Part shown: positions 1 through 9,259 of the stretch, in pieces
How the letters are laid out: each line of letters starts with the position of its first letter
Position numbering within the stretch: position 1 is the first letter of the stretch
Source of the DNA: Fragilariopsis cylindrus CCMP1102
Taxonomy: Eukaryota; Bacillariophyta; Bacillariophyceae; Bacillariales; Bacillariaceae
NCBI GenBank assembly: GCA_900095095.1
Contig: FMBT01000383.1
Coordinates: 108,065-172,064, forward strand
Direction of reading: 5' to 3'
DNA length: 64,000 nt
The notes under the pieces: generated by a model
Database searches by the model: none
The model's input: the letters and a program-made list of their open reading frames with translations, nothing else
What the model was told of the DNA's origin: nothing
Program-made: the position numbers and the translations under genes

Positions 1-692
1 AATATCCATGGTCTTGTTTGTTCGGTACTATTATTATCAGTATTACTTCTATTACAATTATTATTATTATTATAAAACTCCGATTGTTCGTGTTTTTGAT
101 TCTTTATGGGTAGCTCAGAAACATGAAATTCGATATTTTGTTTCAGAGCAAGCTTATCAGATGACACAACTGACGCATCATCCATATAGTACGAATGTTT
201 TAAGTCCACCTTAACTTGATCATTCTGTGAAAGATCTAAGAAACTCGTAATTTTTGTGACATCATCATCATCATCATCATCTTGATTTTTACATTCCACA
301 CCAACAGCAAATTGATATTTTCCTTCTAACATCTGCGTAGAAAATATCGGTTTTATCCATTCAATCCTATTTAAATTGGCAGCCAACGCCAATGGTAGTA
401 TCCATTCTGCGATACCTGATGACGTTGAGTCTAGTAATTCGTATAGACTCATCGCATTCTCTTCATCTTCTTCATCATCATCATCATCATTCTCCACATC
501 GTTACCAAGTGAAGCATAGTTTCTTGGCATAAAGCATGCAATTGCAGGCGCGTTTTTAGTACAAGCCATGTCGGGATGTGCATCGAAATGAATCATCGAC
601 CATTTTGTATTGAATAGTTTCTTCTTTCGCAACATTTTATGAACATGTTCAAGAACATGTTGATGACTTTCTACGATAATTATGTACACCAT
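1..692 (-). CDS. UPF0489 (C5orf22-like) protein, 3' end beyond the window
   Basis: An uninterrupted frame starts at the ATG at 690-692 and runs off the left edge, giving about 230 residues with no stop. The start MVYIIIVESHQHVLEHV and then SMIHFDAHPDMA match the UPF0489 family layout, in which a beta-strand start resembling arginase/deacetylase folds is followed by a HFDxHPD motif. A later SGIAEWILPLALAANLNRI segment fits the family's ENWIMPA-like region. Short Asp/Glu and Asn runs interrupt the conserved blocks, as in many proteins of this window. The molecular function of the family is not established; the HFDxHPD motif suggests metal binding, which is inference. It is divergent from the cystatin gene, with about 430 bp between starts. 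I saw no intron. Confidence 0.72.
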   Translation of the reverse strand, partial: MVYIIIVESHQHVLEHVHKMLRKKKLFNTKWSMIHFDAHPDMACTKNAPAIACFMPRNYASLGNDVENDDDDDEEDEENAMSLYELLDSTSSGIAEWILPLALAANLNRIEWIKPIFSTQMLEGKYQFAVGVECKNQDDDDDDDVTKITSFLDLSQNDQVKVDLKHSYYMDDASVVSSDKLALKQNIEFHVSELPIKNQKHEQSEFYNNNNNCNRSNTDNNSTEQTRPWI

Positions 693-1126
693 CTCGCTTG
701 AGGCTAGAGCTATGCTTTAGATCCTAATAAAAGCAACCAATGTTAGCGCTTGATATATTTTGCTTTGAATTATATACATGTTGATTTGTTCAACAAGTAA
801 GTACCGTTATTGAGCCGCCATGGTCAATCTCTTTGTTCCGAGGGAGTGTGAGTAAAATAAGTTAAGAATAATGTTCATTCTTTTGTACTTTTTCGTACAA
901 GCTCAAAGCGGGGAGTGTCCAGAAAAGGGGGCGCTTTTCTAAGCTCCACGACTAAAATCAAATACTGTACATTTCAAATCTATCACTCGAACAGAACACA
1001 AGACTGAACATACTCATACTATCGCCAAATAGAAGTGATCTTAAATCAAATCATAAATTCAAAATCGGCATTACTTTTTCACTCTAGCTTAGTCGACTAC
1101 AGTACTACAAACTATACAACAATATC
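693..1126. other. Intergenic region between two divergent genes
   Basis: No coding frame of note. It should contain the promoters of the UPF0489 and cystatin genes. A 12-mer at 840-851 (gagggagtgtga) also occurs at the presumed polypurine/LTR junction of the copia remnant at 21868-21879. A short stem (agaaaag/cttttct, 922-941) lies downstream. An old LTR fragment is possible but unproven. Confidence 0.4.
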
Positions 1127-1420
1127 ATGGTGATACCAGGAGGTCATTCCGAATCTAAAAAGGAGATTAGTACACATATTGAAAACATAGCAGATCAAAT
1201 ACGGACTGAACTCGAGGGAAAGGTCGGAGTAAAGTTTAATATTTATGAAGTTCTGGAATATAAACAACAAGTTGTTGCGGGGATGGTATACCATATGAAG
1301 ATTCGTATCGATGATGATTTGGCTGCATATAGTTGTATACATGTGAGAGTATTTAGTCCTCTTCCATACACAAATCAAGGTCCTGAAATTCAAAAGTACG
1401 AGATGCTCTTTAACTACTGA
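1127..1420 (+). CDS. Stefin-type cystatin (cysteine protease inhibitor)
   Basis: This 97-residue single-exon protein has the stefin (family I25A) layout. The N-terminal MVIPGG supplies the conserved glycine, the alpha-helix region is IENIADQIRTELEGK, and the central first hairpin loop is QQVVAG (QxVxG, about residues 48-52). A second loop, PLPYTNQ, follows near residue 78. Stefins block papain-like (C1) proteases by inserting the N-terminus and the two loops into the active cleft. There is no signal peptide and no cysteine pattern of secreted cystatins, so a cytosolic location is expected. Length matches the family (about 98 residues). The gene is convergent with the P450 gene, and a long hairpin lies between them. 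Confidence 0.88.
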   Translation: MVIPGGHSESKKEISTHIENIADQIRTELEGKVGVKFNIYEVLEYKQQVVAGMVYHMKIRIDDDLAAYSCIHVRVFSPLPYTNQGPEIQKYEMLFNY

Positions 1421-1686
1421 AGTAACTTATAAATCTCTGAACACACACAAGAGCTTACTTCGAAGCTACGGATTCTTAAATTTCATTAACCACAAGTGCA
1501 CTGTTAGAAATAATAATATATAACACATACATCTATATATATATGTTGTATTTTGTATATTGTACATATGGTATTCAATATATACCTGACTTACTTTATT
1601 AAATTTATTATCCTATTTATACATCGTTATTTAGTTTGATTTATTGGAAGTTCTTCAGTCAAAGATAGCTGTAGTGAATTTATGTT

Positions 1687-1749
1687 GTATCAGAACACTA
1701 CATAGTAATTCAAAAGTTGGTTTTGGATTACTTTGTAGTGTTCTGATAC
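1687..1749. repeat. 29-bp-stem inverted repeat with 5-nt loop
   Basis: Arms 1687-1715 and 1721-1749 are reverse complements except for two positions. One of these would be a G-U wobble in RNA. The loop is gttgg (1716-1720). It sits between the 3' ends of the cystatin and P450 genes and would fold in either 3' UTR. Confidence 0.85.
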
Positions 1750-1789
1750 TAGTACGCTCCGGCCGTACATGTACTACTCATATCATTTT

Positions 1790-3523
1790 TTATTTGTTCT
1801 TTTTGATACATTGTGCCTTTAAGCGAGTTTTAAGACATTTCATCGTTCCGCTGCTGTACTCAGTCGAACCTTTGCTGGTTACTTCAAACTCGTACTTAGC
1901 ACAAAGACGTGATAAAACCCACGTTATCTCAGCAAGAGCCAATGATTGTCCAACACAATTTCTTCGACCAGTTGAAAATAGTAAGAACGACTTTTCTGGA
2001 TGATCCCTCCAACGCGATGGACGAAAGGTTTCGGGATCCTCTACGTCAAATCGAGTTAACACGAGTGAGGGGACAAAAATCTGTGATCCCTTAGGGATGA
2101 CGATGGACTTTTTACCCATATAGAAATCACGTCCGACAGTACGAATGCCAATACCAGATACTGGTGGACGGAGTCTCATTCCTTCGCGGAGTACGTCCTT
2201 GAGCATTTCCTGAGCACGCATATCCTTATTTCCGTTGAGTGCACTTCTCAAATCATAGGCGACCTTTGGATTGTTTGCTAATTCAAACAGTGTCCAAGCT
2301 AAACTGTACGCTGTATTTTCGACACCAGCAAATAAGAACATTACAATGTCGGCAATTCTTTGTGAATCATCGTCGTACTTTTTGCTATCTGCAATGCAGC
2401 TTATGATGGTTTCTTCTGTCGAGACGGCCGTACTGTTTGCCAATCTTTTCTTTTTGCGATATCCTTGCAAGATATTTTTGGCAAAGTCTTGTAATCTCGT
2501 CCTTGCCAATCTCGCTCGACGTACTGATGAAAGTAAGATCCCGAACCTTGCTCTGAAAGGACGATTCAACTCATTAAAAGCAAACTCTTTCGATGCAATA
2601 CTCAATTCGGCACCAATCGCTTTCAATTCCTTTGGTTTCATTTCATAATCAAATGCTGATCTGCATAAAATCGATAGTGTGAGGAGTACCATTTCCGTAC
2701 CAATATCAAAATCTACATCCTTATCCATAAATCGTTTCAATTTATTATTAATCCAATCTTCTGTTTCCTCCCTGCATATGTGATGCATCCTATCAAGATG
2801 TTTCTTCATAAATGCAGGAGAGACTGCCTTACGTGATTTTTTCCACTGTGGTCCTTCGGATGTTAGTATGTTAGGAACTCCTGCAGCAATAGATGCAATA
2901 GATGCAAAATGTGGTTCCGACTTGATTGTTCCAGGATCTTGTAGGATTTCCTTAACGGTATCAATATCTCCAACAGCAACAACCATGGGTGCATTGGCAA
3001 AGGGTAACCTCAAACGAAAGACGGACGAATTGATATCCTCCGAACATTGTTTGAAGAACCATGGTAACTGTGAGCTAGTCATACTTGTTCTGATGGTTTT
3101 CATCATACCGGCACGGGCATAGGGTGGATATGCATTGTTCCCGTAGAGCATCTTGTGTCGGCGGCGTCTATTGATTTTTGATACATACGAAATTACGCAG
3201 TAGGATATGAGCAAAAATGAGATCATGAACTTCACGATAATTCTTGGTGGAATATTTCCCATACCGAGCTCAGCCGACCATTTAGCAACGTGTACTTCTT
3301 CAAAGGCATCGTAATTTTCCTTCCACTCATTTGGTAGACGTTCTTCAATCTCCGCACATGTCTGATTAAGTAAAGAATTTGCGCCATTCTTAACAAGCTC
3401 AAACTCATCACTAAAGTCAGGTAAAGTAGGTAAGCTAATACTAATCTGATACCACGCATTTTGAGGTTCGGCTTGTTTGTTTGGGGATCTCGCTAGCTCG
3501 TAAAGCCAAGAATGGGTCGCCAT
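1790..3523 (-). CDS. Cytochrome P450
   Basis: This 577-residue single-exon P450 has the I-helix FAGVENTAYSLAW (AGx[ED]T), the K-helix ExxR in VLREGMRLRPP, a PERF-like ETFRPSRW and the haem loop FSTGRRNCVGQ, whose cysteine (about residue 523) is the haem thiolate ligand. These show a monooxygenase, normally fed electrons by a P450 reductase at the ER face. One membrane segment (about residues 97-115) precedes a basic stretch and a Pro-Tyr pair, as in microsomal P450s. The roughly 95 residues before that anchor are unusual, since most microsomal P450s begin with the anchor, so the true start could lie further in. The substrate cannot be told from sequence. It is convergent with the cystatin gene. 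Confidence 0.93.
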   Translation of the reverse strand: MATHSWLYELARSPNKQAEPQNAWYQISISLPTLPDFSDEFELVKNGANSLLNQTCAEIEERLPNEWKENYDAFEEVHVAKWSAELGMGNIPPRIIVKFMISFLLISYCVISYVSKINRRRRHKMLYGNNAYPPYARAGMMKTIRTSMTSSQLPWFFKQCSEDINSSVFRLRLPFANAPMVVAVGDIDTVKEILQDPGTIKSEPHFASIASIAAGVPNILTSEGPQWKKSRKAVSPAFMKKHLDRMHHICREETEDWINNKLKRFMDKDVDFDIGTEMVLLTLSILCRSAFDYEMKPKELKAIGAELSIASKEFAFNELNRPFRARFGILLSSVRRARLARTRLQDFAKNILQGYRKKKRLANSTAVSTEETIISCIADSKKYDDDSQRIADIVMFLFAGVENTAYSLAWTLFELANNPKVAYDLRSALNGNKDMRAQEMLKDVLREGMRLRPPVSGIGIRTVGRDFYMGKKSIVIPKGSQIFVPSLVLTRFDVEDPETFRPSRWRDHPEKSFLLFSTGRRNCVGQSLALAEITWVLSRLCAKYEFEVTSKGSTEYSSGTMKCLKTRLKAQCIKKNK

Positions 3524-4388
3524 GATGAGTTACGGTAATAAATGGTAGCCAAACTAATTGATATTAACTGTCTTAAAGCAATGTCAAATGATAATCATAG
3601 ATTCTATTTTGTGCAAGACATGCGGTAATGGAATCACACTCTTTGTCCACTGCGCTGCATATATATTAACCTCCTATCCTCCTACACATCAAAAATTGCA
3701 ATTTTACAACGTCGGAATAAGCAATTCACCAATAACATCGATCAATTTCTTAATTCGAATTTTGAAAAGAAGAGTTGTCGAGTCGGCACGCTCGGGACTG
3801 AGTGCTCGTGACTCGGTTATTAATCTCATAAGAATTTCACAGTTAACTACATTTTATCAAAATACATACCAGTCATGAATACAGTGTCGCCTGGTCTATG
3901 CATTAGTCAAGAAGTAAGCATGGCAAACAATTGCTTGTGAAATTATCAAGGTTAGACAGGGTACTAGTATTCTTTCTTAGCTGTGTCAAATATATTTCAA
4001 AACTAAATAAAAGTCAAGTCTAGTTAAATGCTAATAGTAGTAAAGCAAATTGAGCAAACAAATAAATGGATTTGAAAAAATCTATATGTCCAAATTTTAC
4101 TGTTGTTATTGAGCAGTCGTGAGACTAGTATATGGCTGGATGGAATGACGTATTGATAATGAGTGGACACATAATTGAACCGTGGCCTAATTACACGTAG
4201 AACTTAAACAAATTAGGACTACTAAATCTACTAGGAAATGGCCAAAATCTGATTTATAATAATTGTTCAGTATAAATTTTAGTAAAAGGGAAAACTACAG
4301 AAATGTTTATACATTCAAAATAAATTGTTTTTCTGAGTGAATGATAAAGATATTGTCTGCTTTTATCAAAGATAACATAGTTTGACTT
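3524..4388. other. Intergenic region, nothing recognised
   Basis: AT-rich sequence upstream of the P450 gene and downstream of the transporter gene, both on the minus strand. The only sizeable open frame (3558-3878, plus) has no recognisable domain and lies in the expected P450 promoter region. I see no RNA gene or repeat. Confidence 0.5.
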
Positions 4389-6264
4389 TTAGTCCAATGA
4401 ATTATCGTCATTGTTGTCATTGTTAGATGCTACCAAGAACACGGCAGAGGCAATTATTGCACCTCCGACAAAACCAAAAGTACCCACTGTTATTGGAGGA
4501 TAATGACAAACGAGAAAGATAGATAAATGACAAATAAAGCAATGTAAGAAGACAGTGTATACGTGGTTCTTTATATGAAAAGCAAGTGGAAAGCGTCCAG
4601 CAAAAATGACAGAAATAAAATCAAAAGACGCAATAGGAAAGCACTTGGTCGATGTACATTACTTACTGGTCTCTCCCAGCAAAAACCATGCAAATAGTGC
4701 GGTGAAGATTGGTTGAAATGTGTAAATTAAATTTGCATTGGTTGGGCTTATAGAAAAATGACAGATTATATGAGACGAGAGAAGAGAGAAAAGTTAGACT
4801 GAATTCATCGGTATCATCATAAACAGTGTTACCAACCAAATACGACTTACCTGACTTTTTGTTGACCAAAACTTTGGGCCCAGATGGTGTAGGCACAAGT
4901 TATCCAGCCTATAAAGGAAGATTAAAACATTATGACGAAAACAAACAGTGGTGTTAGGCGGTGGTGAATCAATCCAGCTTTACACTGCACAGAACAATTA
5001 CTACTTATTTCTTTCAGGGCAGCGTCTATATATCGGACGTACCTGTCCAAAGGATTGATCCAAAAGCTGGAAGCAGGATTGATTTCGTAAGAGTGCCATC
5101 AGTAAGTCCTGCTGTAAAAGAAGAAAAGAATGACGTTATTTCTCGTCCCGTCGTGATCAAAAAAGTCAAAAAGCCATCATTTTCTATAACACCAAAAACC
5201 TCATACCTATCCTGAAGTGAGGATGTGCTGATCAAGAAAACTATCAGTAAAACACTCAAAATTGATTCAGTTGTGGCTTTGGATGAAGCAAGTTTCATGG
5301 GGGTTGTAAGACGTGCATAATTCCCCAATCTCACGACGTGTAGCGTATACAGCACAGCAGCACTTAGTATAAGAAGATCTCCCTGGGAAATCGTCGAAAT
5401 TAATTCTCCAGGATTGTCCCATGTAATTGTGTCTCCTTTACCGTCTAGACCCATAACAAGTAGGCCGAAGAATGCCATGGTGCAACCGACCCATGTGCGA
5501 ATCGGAATGAACCTCAAACTTCCTGCGAATAGGCCTTCACAAACAGGAACCATTACGGTCGTTAACTGGACGAGGAATCCAGCCCTATCAGATTCAACCG
5601 TTTGCAACCCAACTACTTGTAGACAGTTAGCCACGAAAAGATACAAACCAAGCTCAATACCACCATAGAATGGCGTAGAGGACTTTATAGAAGTATCCAC
5701 GCTTAGCATTTTAGCTTCTTCTTCGTCTAGCTCAGAGGTTGACATAGAAATTTGTGGGGATTTTTGTAATACCTCGGCAAGAATGGAGGTGGTTATCGCT
5801 GCCAAGGTATAATAACAGGCAGAAAAAACAAATCCGGGCACAGGCGGTTGAATTGTATAAAGATATCTGACTACAGGGACGTAGGTTCCCCAAGATATGG
5901 GTACCGTCAATAGAACGAGAGTACCAATCAACGTATCTTTTTGCTTCTGACTACCGTCATTCACCCCTTCTGTTGTCGAGGGCGTGGCGGAAATTGATGT
6001 TAAATGCTCATTGTGTCCCTTCCCCCTGTCAAAATAGATTACTGTGTTGATCCGTTTTTGGCTAGTAGCCTTACTGTTGTCTCCTATCTTTCCTCGTCTC
6101 GTCCATCCAATTTTTTTTGAAGATGAGGTGGAAGAGATCGACGACAAAAAATAATTGTCTCCTAGTAACCTTCCTTGTTGGAATGCGTTAATCTTCGCAA
6201 CTTCAATAAATCCGCAACATATCAACAATAACAAGCGATTCGGCTTCATTAACCATACTACCAT
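4389..6264 (-). CDS. Plastid-targeted DMT/EamA-family transporter, four exons
   Basis: Exons are 6264-5043, 4908-4851, 4746-4667 and 4486-4389. All junctions are GT-AG and the sum is 1458 nt (485 residues). The protein has many hydrophobic segments with EamA hallmarks: LLTVPISWGTYVPVVRYLY in the first half and, across the exon 1-2 junction, GWITCAYTIWAQSFGQ, then ANLIYTFQPIFTALFAWFLL near the end. DMT proteins move metabolites across membranes; the substrate is unknown. I chose the ATG at 6262-6264 because it gives MVVWLMKPNRLLLLICCGF followed by NAFQQ, a signal peptide plus AF motif typical of bipartite plastid targeting. An upstream in-frame ATG at 6390 would add 42 residues that bury this signal. 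A 95-nt GT-AG-like stretch inside exon 1 is kept as coding because removing it breaks the frame. Confidence 0.85.
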
Positions 6265-6464
6265 GGTCCGGTACTTCTTTGGTATGCCGATCGTAGTTCT
6301 ATCATAGGTAAGATGATGTGATGATGTGATTGAATATGCTGCCGATGATCGTAGATTGAAAAAAATGATGTGTTGGCATATCCGCACCAACTTCGCGCGT
6401 TAGGCGCCTAACTTGATTTGTGCCAGAAGTACTACGTACTTTTTAAACGTTCTAAAAATTACAG

Positions 6465-6541
6465 CCATCCCGTCCACCCCCAACCCGTAAAAACGACCCG
6501 TATTAACGGGTCGGAAAGTACGGGTGGGGACGACGGGATGG
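6465..6541. repeat. GC-rich fold-back (imperfect inverted repeat)
   Basis: Three nested arm pairs match exactly: ccatcccgtc/gacgggatgg (6465-6474 with 6532-6541), acccgt/acgggt (6483-6488 with 6520-6525) and cgacccgt/acgggtcg (6494-6501 with 6506-6513), around an atta loop. It stands out in an AT-rich divergent intergenic region between the transporter and the small membrane protein. Confidence 0.85.
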
Positions 6542-6795
6542 GACGGGTCTTACTGCGAAACCTTTTTTAAGAATCCCCCTTTAGTACTTTGAGCCCGAAC
6601 TCAGAAGATCGCTACTGTTCTGTACGACTCGGATCGCAACAAAGCACCTATAAATGGCACACATGAATGAATAAGGCAACATTCACATACACGGCTGCCT
6701 TCAAGTTTTGCCCTGACATGGTACTATCGCAAGTAAAGTTGAAAGCGACTGGCAGCATAAGAATAGGTAGACGAAAAGCGAGGAAGCTATAAACA

Positions 6796-7296
6796 ATGAG
6801 TGGCTCAACAGCAGACTACGACCTGCACGACCCCCCGAAGCCTGGTCATATCATGCCAGTAGATGAAGAAAGCCAGACCCAAAAATTCCAACAGCTGCCG
6901 CTCGTTCCAGTTGCCTTTGACTCCAAACTCATGGTTCAAGGTCGGATCATCTATCCAGAAAGTCCTGTTGCTACCGTCGTGCAAGCAGATTATACCTCGT
7001 CAGATTTGCCGCTCTTAATCTGGCTCTTGATTGCCACTTTGGTCTACGCATGTCTATTCCTGTCGAGCCTCATACTGTGTCCTTTAACCGTCTTTATGTT
7101 TGATTCAGGTGTTGTTACATGGCCAATCTTGATAATGGCCGGTGTAATTTGGTGCCTACCATTCTTGATTGCGTGGGCTGGTGTCTCCATGTGGAAGGCT
7201 TACAATCGAAGGGAGTATCGGTTGGTACTCATTCTAAGTGCCATTCCTAACATTATTCTCGTCATGTATCTGATTGTCTTCCTCCTTTATCACTAA
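6796..7296 (+). CDS. Small membrane protein of unknown function
   Basis: This is a single-exon 166-residue protein with a polar N-terminal half (about 72 residues, Pro- and acid-containing) followed by three strong hydrophobic segments. They begin LPLLIWLLIATLVYACLFLS, WPILIMAGVIWCLPFLIAWA and LVLILSAIPNIILVMYLIVF. A short basic loop (WKAYNRREYR) lies between the second and third. There is no N-terminal signal peptide, so the N-terminus is probably cytosolic. I recognise no family. The gene is divergent from the transporter gene, sharing the region with the GC-rich fold-back. Reality of the gene rests on length, membrane pattern and clean start and stop. Confidence 0.65.
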   Translation: MSGSTADYDLHDPPKPGHIMPVDEESQTQKFQQLPLVPVAFDSKLMVQGRIIYPESPVATVVQADYTSSDLPLLIWLLIATLVYACLFLSSLILCPLTVFMFDSGVVTWPILIMAGVIWCLPFLIAWAGVSMWKAYNRREYRLVLILSAIPNIILVMYLIVFLLYH

Positions 7297-8048
7297 ATGA
7301 TAGCGAATCTACGCGCCGGAAGACAGCCATGGCTGATACAGGCTATTCCTACCTTGCCTACTGTATATCAAAAGAACATTTATATATTTAAATTAACTAC
7401 CATTGACTAACCATAGAATGATATACTTAGTATATAATATATATATATATATATATTTAAGTATAACTTGTTATTTGTCTTAATCATAGCACATCACAGT
7501 ATTTTCAGAAACGATAAAATATTAGATTGTGTTGTCTTGTAATAATATGTGAAAGTTATTAATAGCAATTGCTTTAGTTCCAAAAGAAGGAATGAATATG
7601 TTTATGTCTTCTTCTATCGGGAGCAAAGAAAGAATATAATTACCCTGGTCCATCATTCGAGATTGATTTGCGCAATGAAGGAGAATACAGAAATGGGAAT
7701 GAAGTGCGATGTTTGTTTCTGTTGATGTAGATGAAAGACGAATAATCCATTACATGATCATCAGGTGGAAACAAACTACTCTGAATATTAGGTACAACGT
7801 ACGGTAGTACATTTCATATAAGTTCATACAATTACTTCCAACAAGATACGTCCAAAGATAAGACACGAAAGAGACACATGGTATATCATAGTGTCAACTT
7901 TGTCTATTGTTTCGTTAATACTTCAAATCATCTATTTGTTGGCGGTTTGTTAAGTTCTTAGAAAAAATCTGGATAAGAAACTAGGAACGAACTATACCGG
8001 TACTGTGTATATATAGTGTAGTGTGTAGTATGTAGTGTGTAGTATGTA
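7297..8048. other. Convergent intergenic region with simple repeats
   Basis: Shared 3' region of two convergent genes. It holds an (AT)n run near 7437-7457 and a tandem gtagtgtgtagtat repeat at about 8020-8047. No coding frame or RNA gene is recognised. Confidence 0.6.
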
Positions 8049-8768
8049 TCAAGATTCTTCATCTCGAATGCTCTTCACTGCCTCATTGTAGGCAATAATC
8101 GAACCACTTAGATTCATCCATGGAGGAGTCCGTTCTCTAACTTGTTCCAAGGCTTTTAAATGCGCATAGGGTAATCCACTTTTTGGTTCTGTGTATATAC
8201 CTTCCATCCCAGTTACGGGACAAAATTTCCTTGCCGGTAATATAATTTGTGACTTTCCACCTCCTCCATTCTTGCTATTATTGTTGTTGATATTATACCG
8301 TGCCTCAATTTCAAGCCAATTATGTGCAACACCATCATCCCTATTTACTTCTTCTAGTAATATATTAGCCATCGATCTAGGTTTGAACCGTTTCGGGAGA
8401 CTACCCGTATCTTGTTGTTGCTTCTTTGTTTGTGCGCGTCCTCCCCTTCCTCCTCGTTTTTTACCTTTTTTGTCGTCAATTTCATCCAATTCATCGTAAC
8501 TATCGTCATCGCCGCCGCCATCAGCACCAGCACCACCATTATTCGTTACACCCTCTAATGCGTCCAACCATGCTGCTGCAAGAAATTCTTTACTTTCTGG
8601 TCCACCTATAACAGAAACCTTCCGTGCCTTATCTCGACGGTCCTGTTTTTTACGACGATCGGATCTTCGCTTGTGTGTTCTTGGCTGGAGAGCAGGAGGC
8701 ATTGCTGCTGTCCCCGATGCCGATCGCATAGCCTCATTCCATCCCTTCCGTTGTGCTGATACGCTCAT
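8049..8768 (-). CDS. YL1 C-terminal-domain protein (VPS72/SWC2- or INO80C-like)
   Basis: In this single-exon 239-residue protein the C-terminal 60 residues, from ILPARKFCPVTGMEGIYTEP to YAHLKALEQVRERTPPWM, match the YL1_C domain. That domain is found in VPS72/YL1 of the SWR1/SRCAP complex and in INO80C/Ies6 of the INO80 complex, both chromatin remodellers that handle H2A.Z. The N-terminal half is basic (KRRSDRRKKQDRRDKARK, a likely nuclear signal), then Gly/Asp-rich and Lys-rich. It is far shorter than VPS72 (about 360 residues) and lacks a clear YL1 N-terminal acidic H2A.Z-binding block, so an Ies6-like role is as likely as SWC2. Domain call is firm; complex assignment is inference. Confidence 0.75.
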   Translation of the reverse strand: MSVSAQRKGWNEAMRSASGTAAMPPALQPRTHKRRSDRRKKQDRRDKARKVSVIGGPESKEFLAAAWLDALEGVTNNGGAGADGGGDDDSYDELDEIDDKKGKKRGGRGGRAQTKKQQQDTGSLPKRFKPRSMANILLEEVNRDDGVAHNWLEIEARYNINNNNSKNGGGGKSQIILPARKFCPVTGMEGIYTEPKSGLPYAHLKALEQVRERTPPWMNLSGSIIAYNEAVKSIRDEES

Positions 8769-9259
8769 TTTTGTTTTTGATTTCTTTTCTTTTCTTTTAT
8801 TTATTAAGTACTATGGATTACAATATACATGTATCATGCATCATCAATATTCGGTGCTGTATGTGTCAGTATTCAATGTGTATTCATTCCACCTTTGTTG
8901 ACAATCTAATAGCTACATTTACATACATTGTCAACTAAATAATGATCAATAAAAGAGTGAAAAATGTATGAAAATATCGAATCAAATCGCTCCTAACTTC
9001 AAACTAACTATTAATAGTCGAATAGCTCAAAAATGAGCGTGACTGGATTCTACTCAAACATTCATAGCACGACATTAATTATTCAACATATCCTTCTCAC
9101 TAAATCTCTCAACAACAACAAACCAACGGCAATGCTAAACGTACTGTACTTCATACTCGTACAAGTTGAAAGAGTAAATATACGGAATTAAAACAAGATC
9201 TCATAGAAGTCTTACCGGAGAAAAAGAAAAAGAACGGTACTACAACGAAATTCTGAACA
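8769..9259. other. Intergenic region between divergent genes
   Basis: AT-rich presumed bidirectional promoter for the YL1-C gene and the TFIIS-N gene. Small open frames at 8671-8938 overlap the YL1-C gene or are AT-rich noise. Nothing else seen. Confidence 0.5.

Noticed and set aside
262-494. CRISPR-like spaced repeats from cat/atc runs
   Set aside because: They are uninterrupted microsatellites inside a coding frame (Asp runs), without unique spacers.
5119-5213. In-exon GT-AG candidate intron in the transporter gene
   Set aside because: Its 95-nt length would break the frame and put a stop just after the junction; reading through keeps the family motifs in frame.
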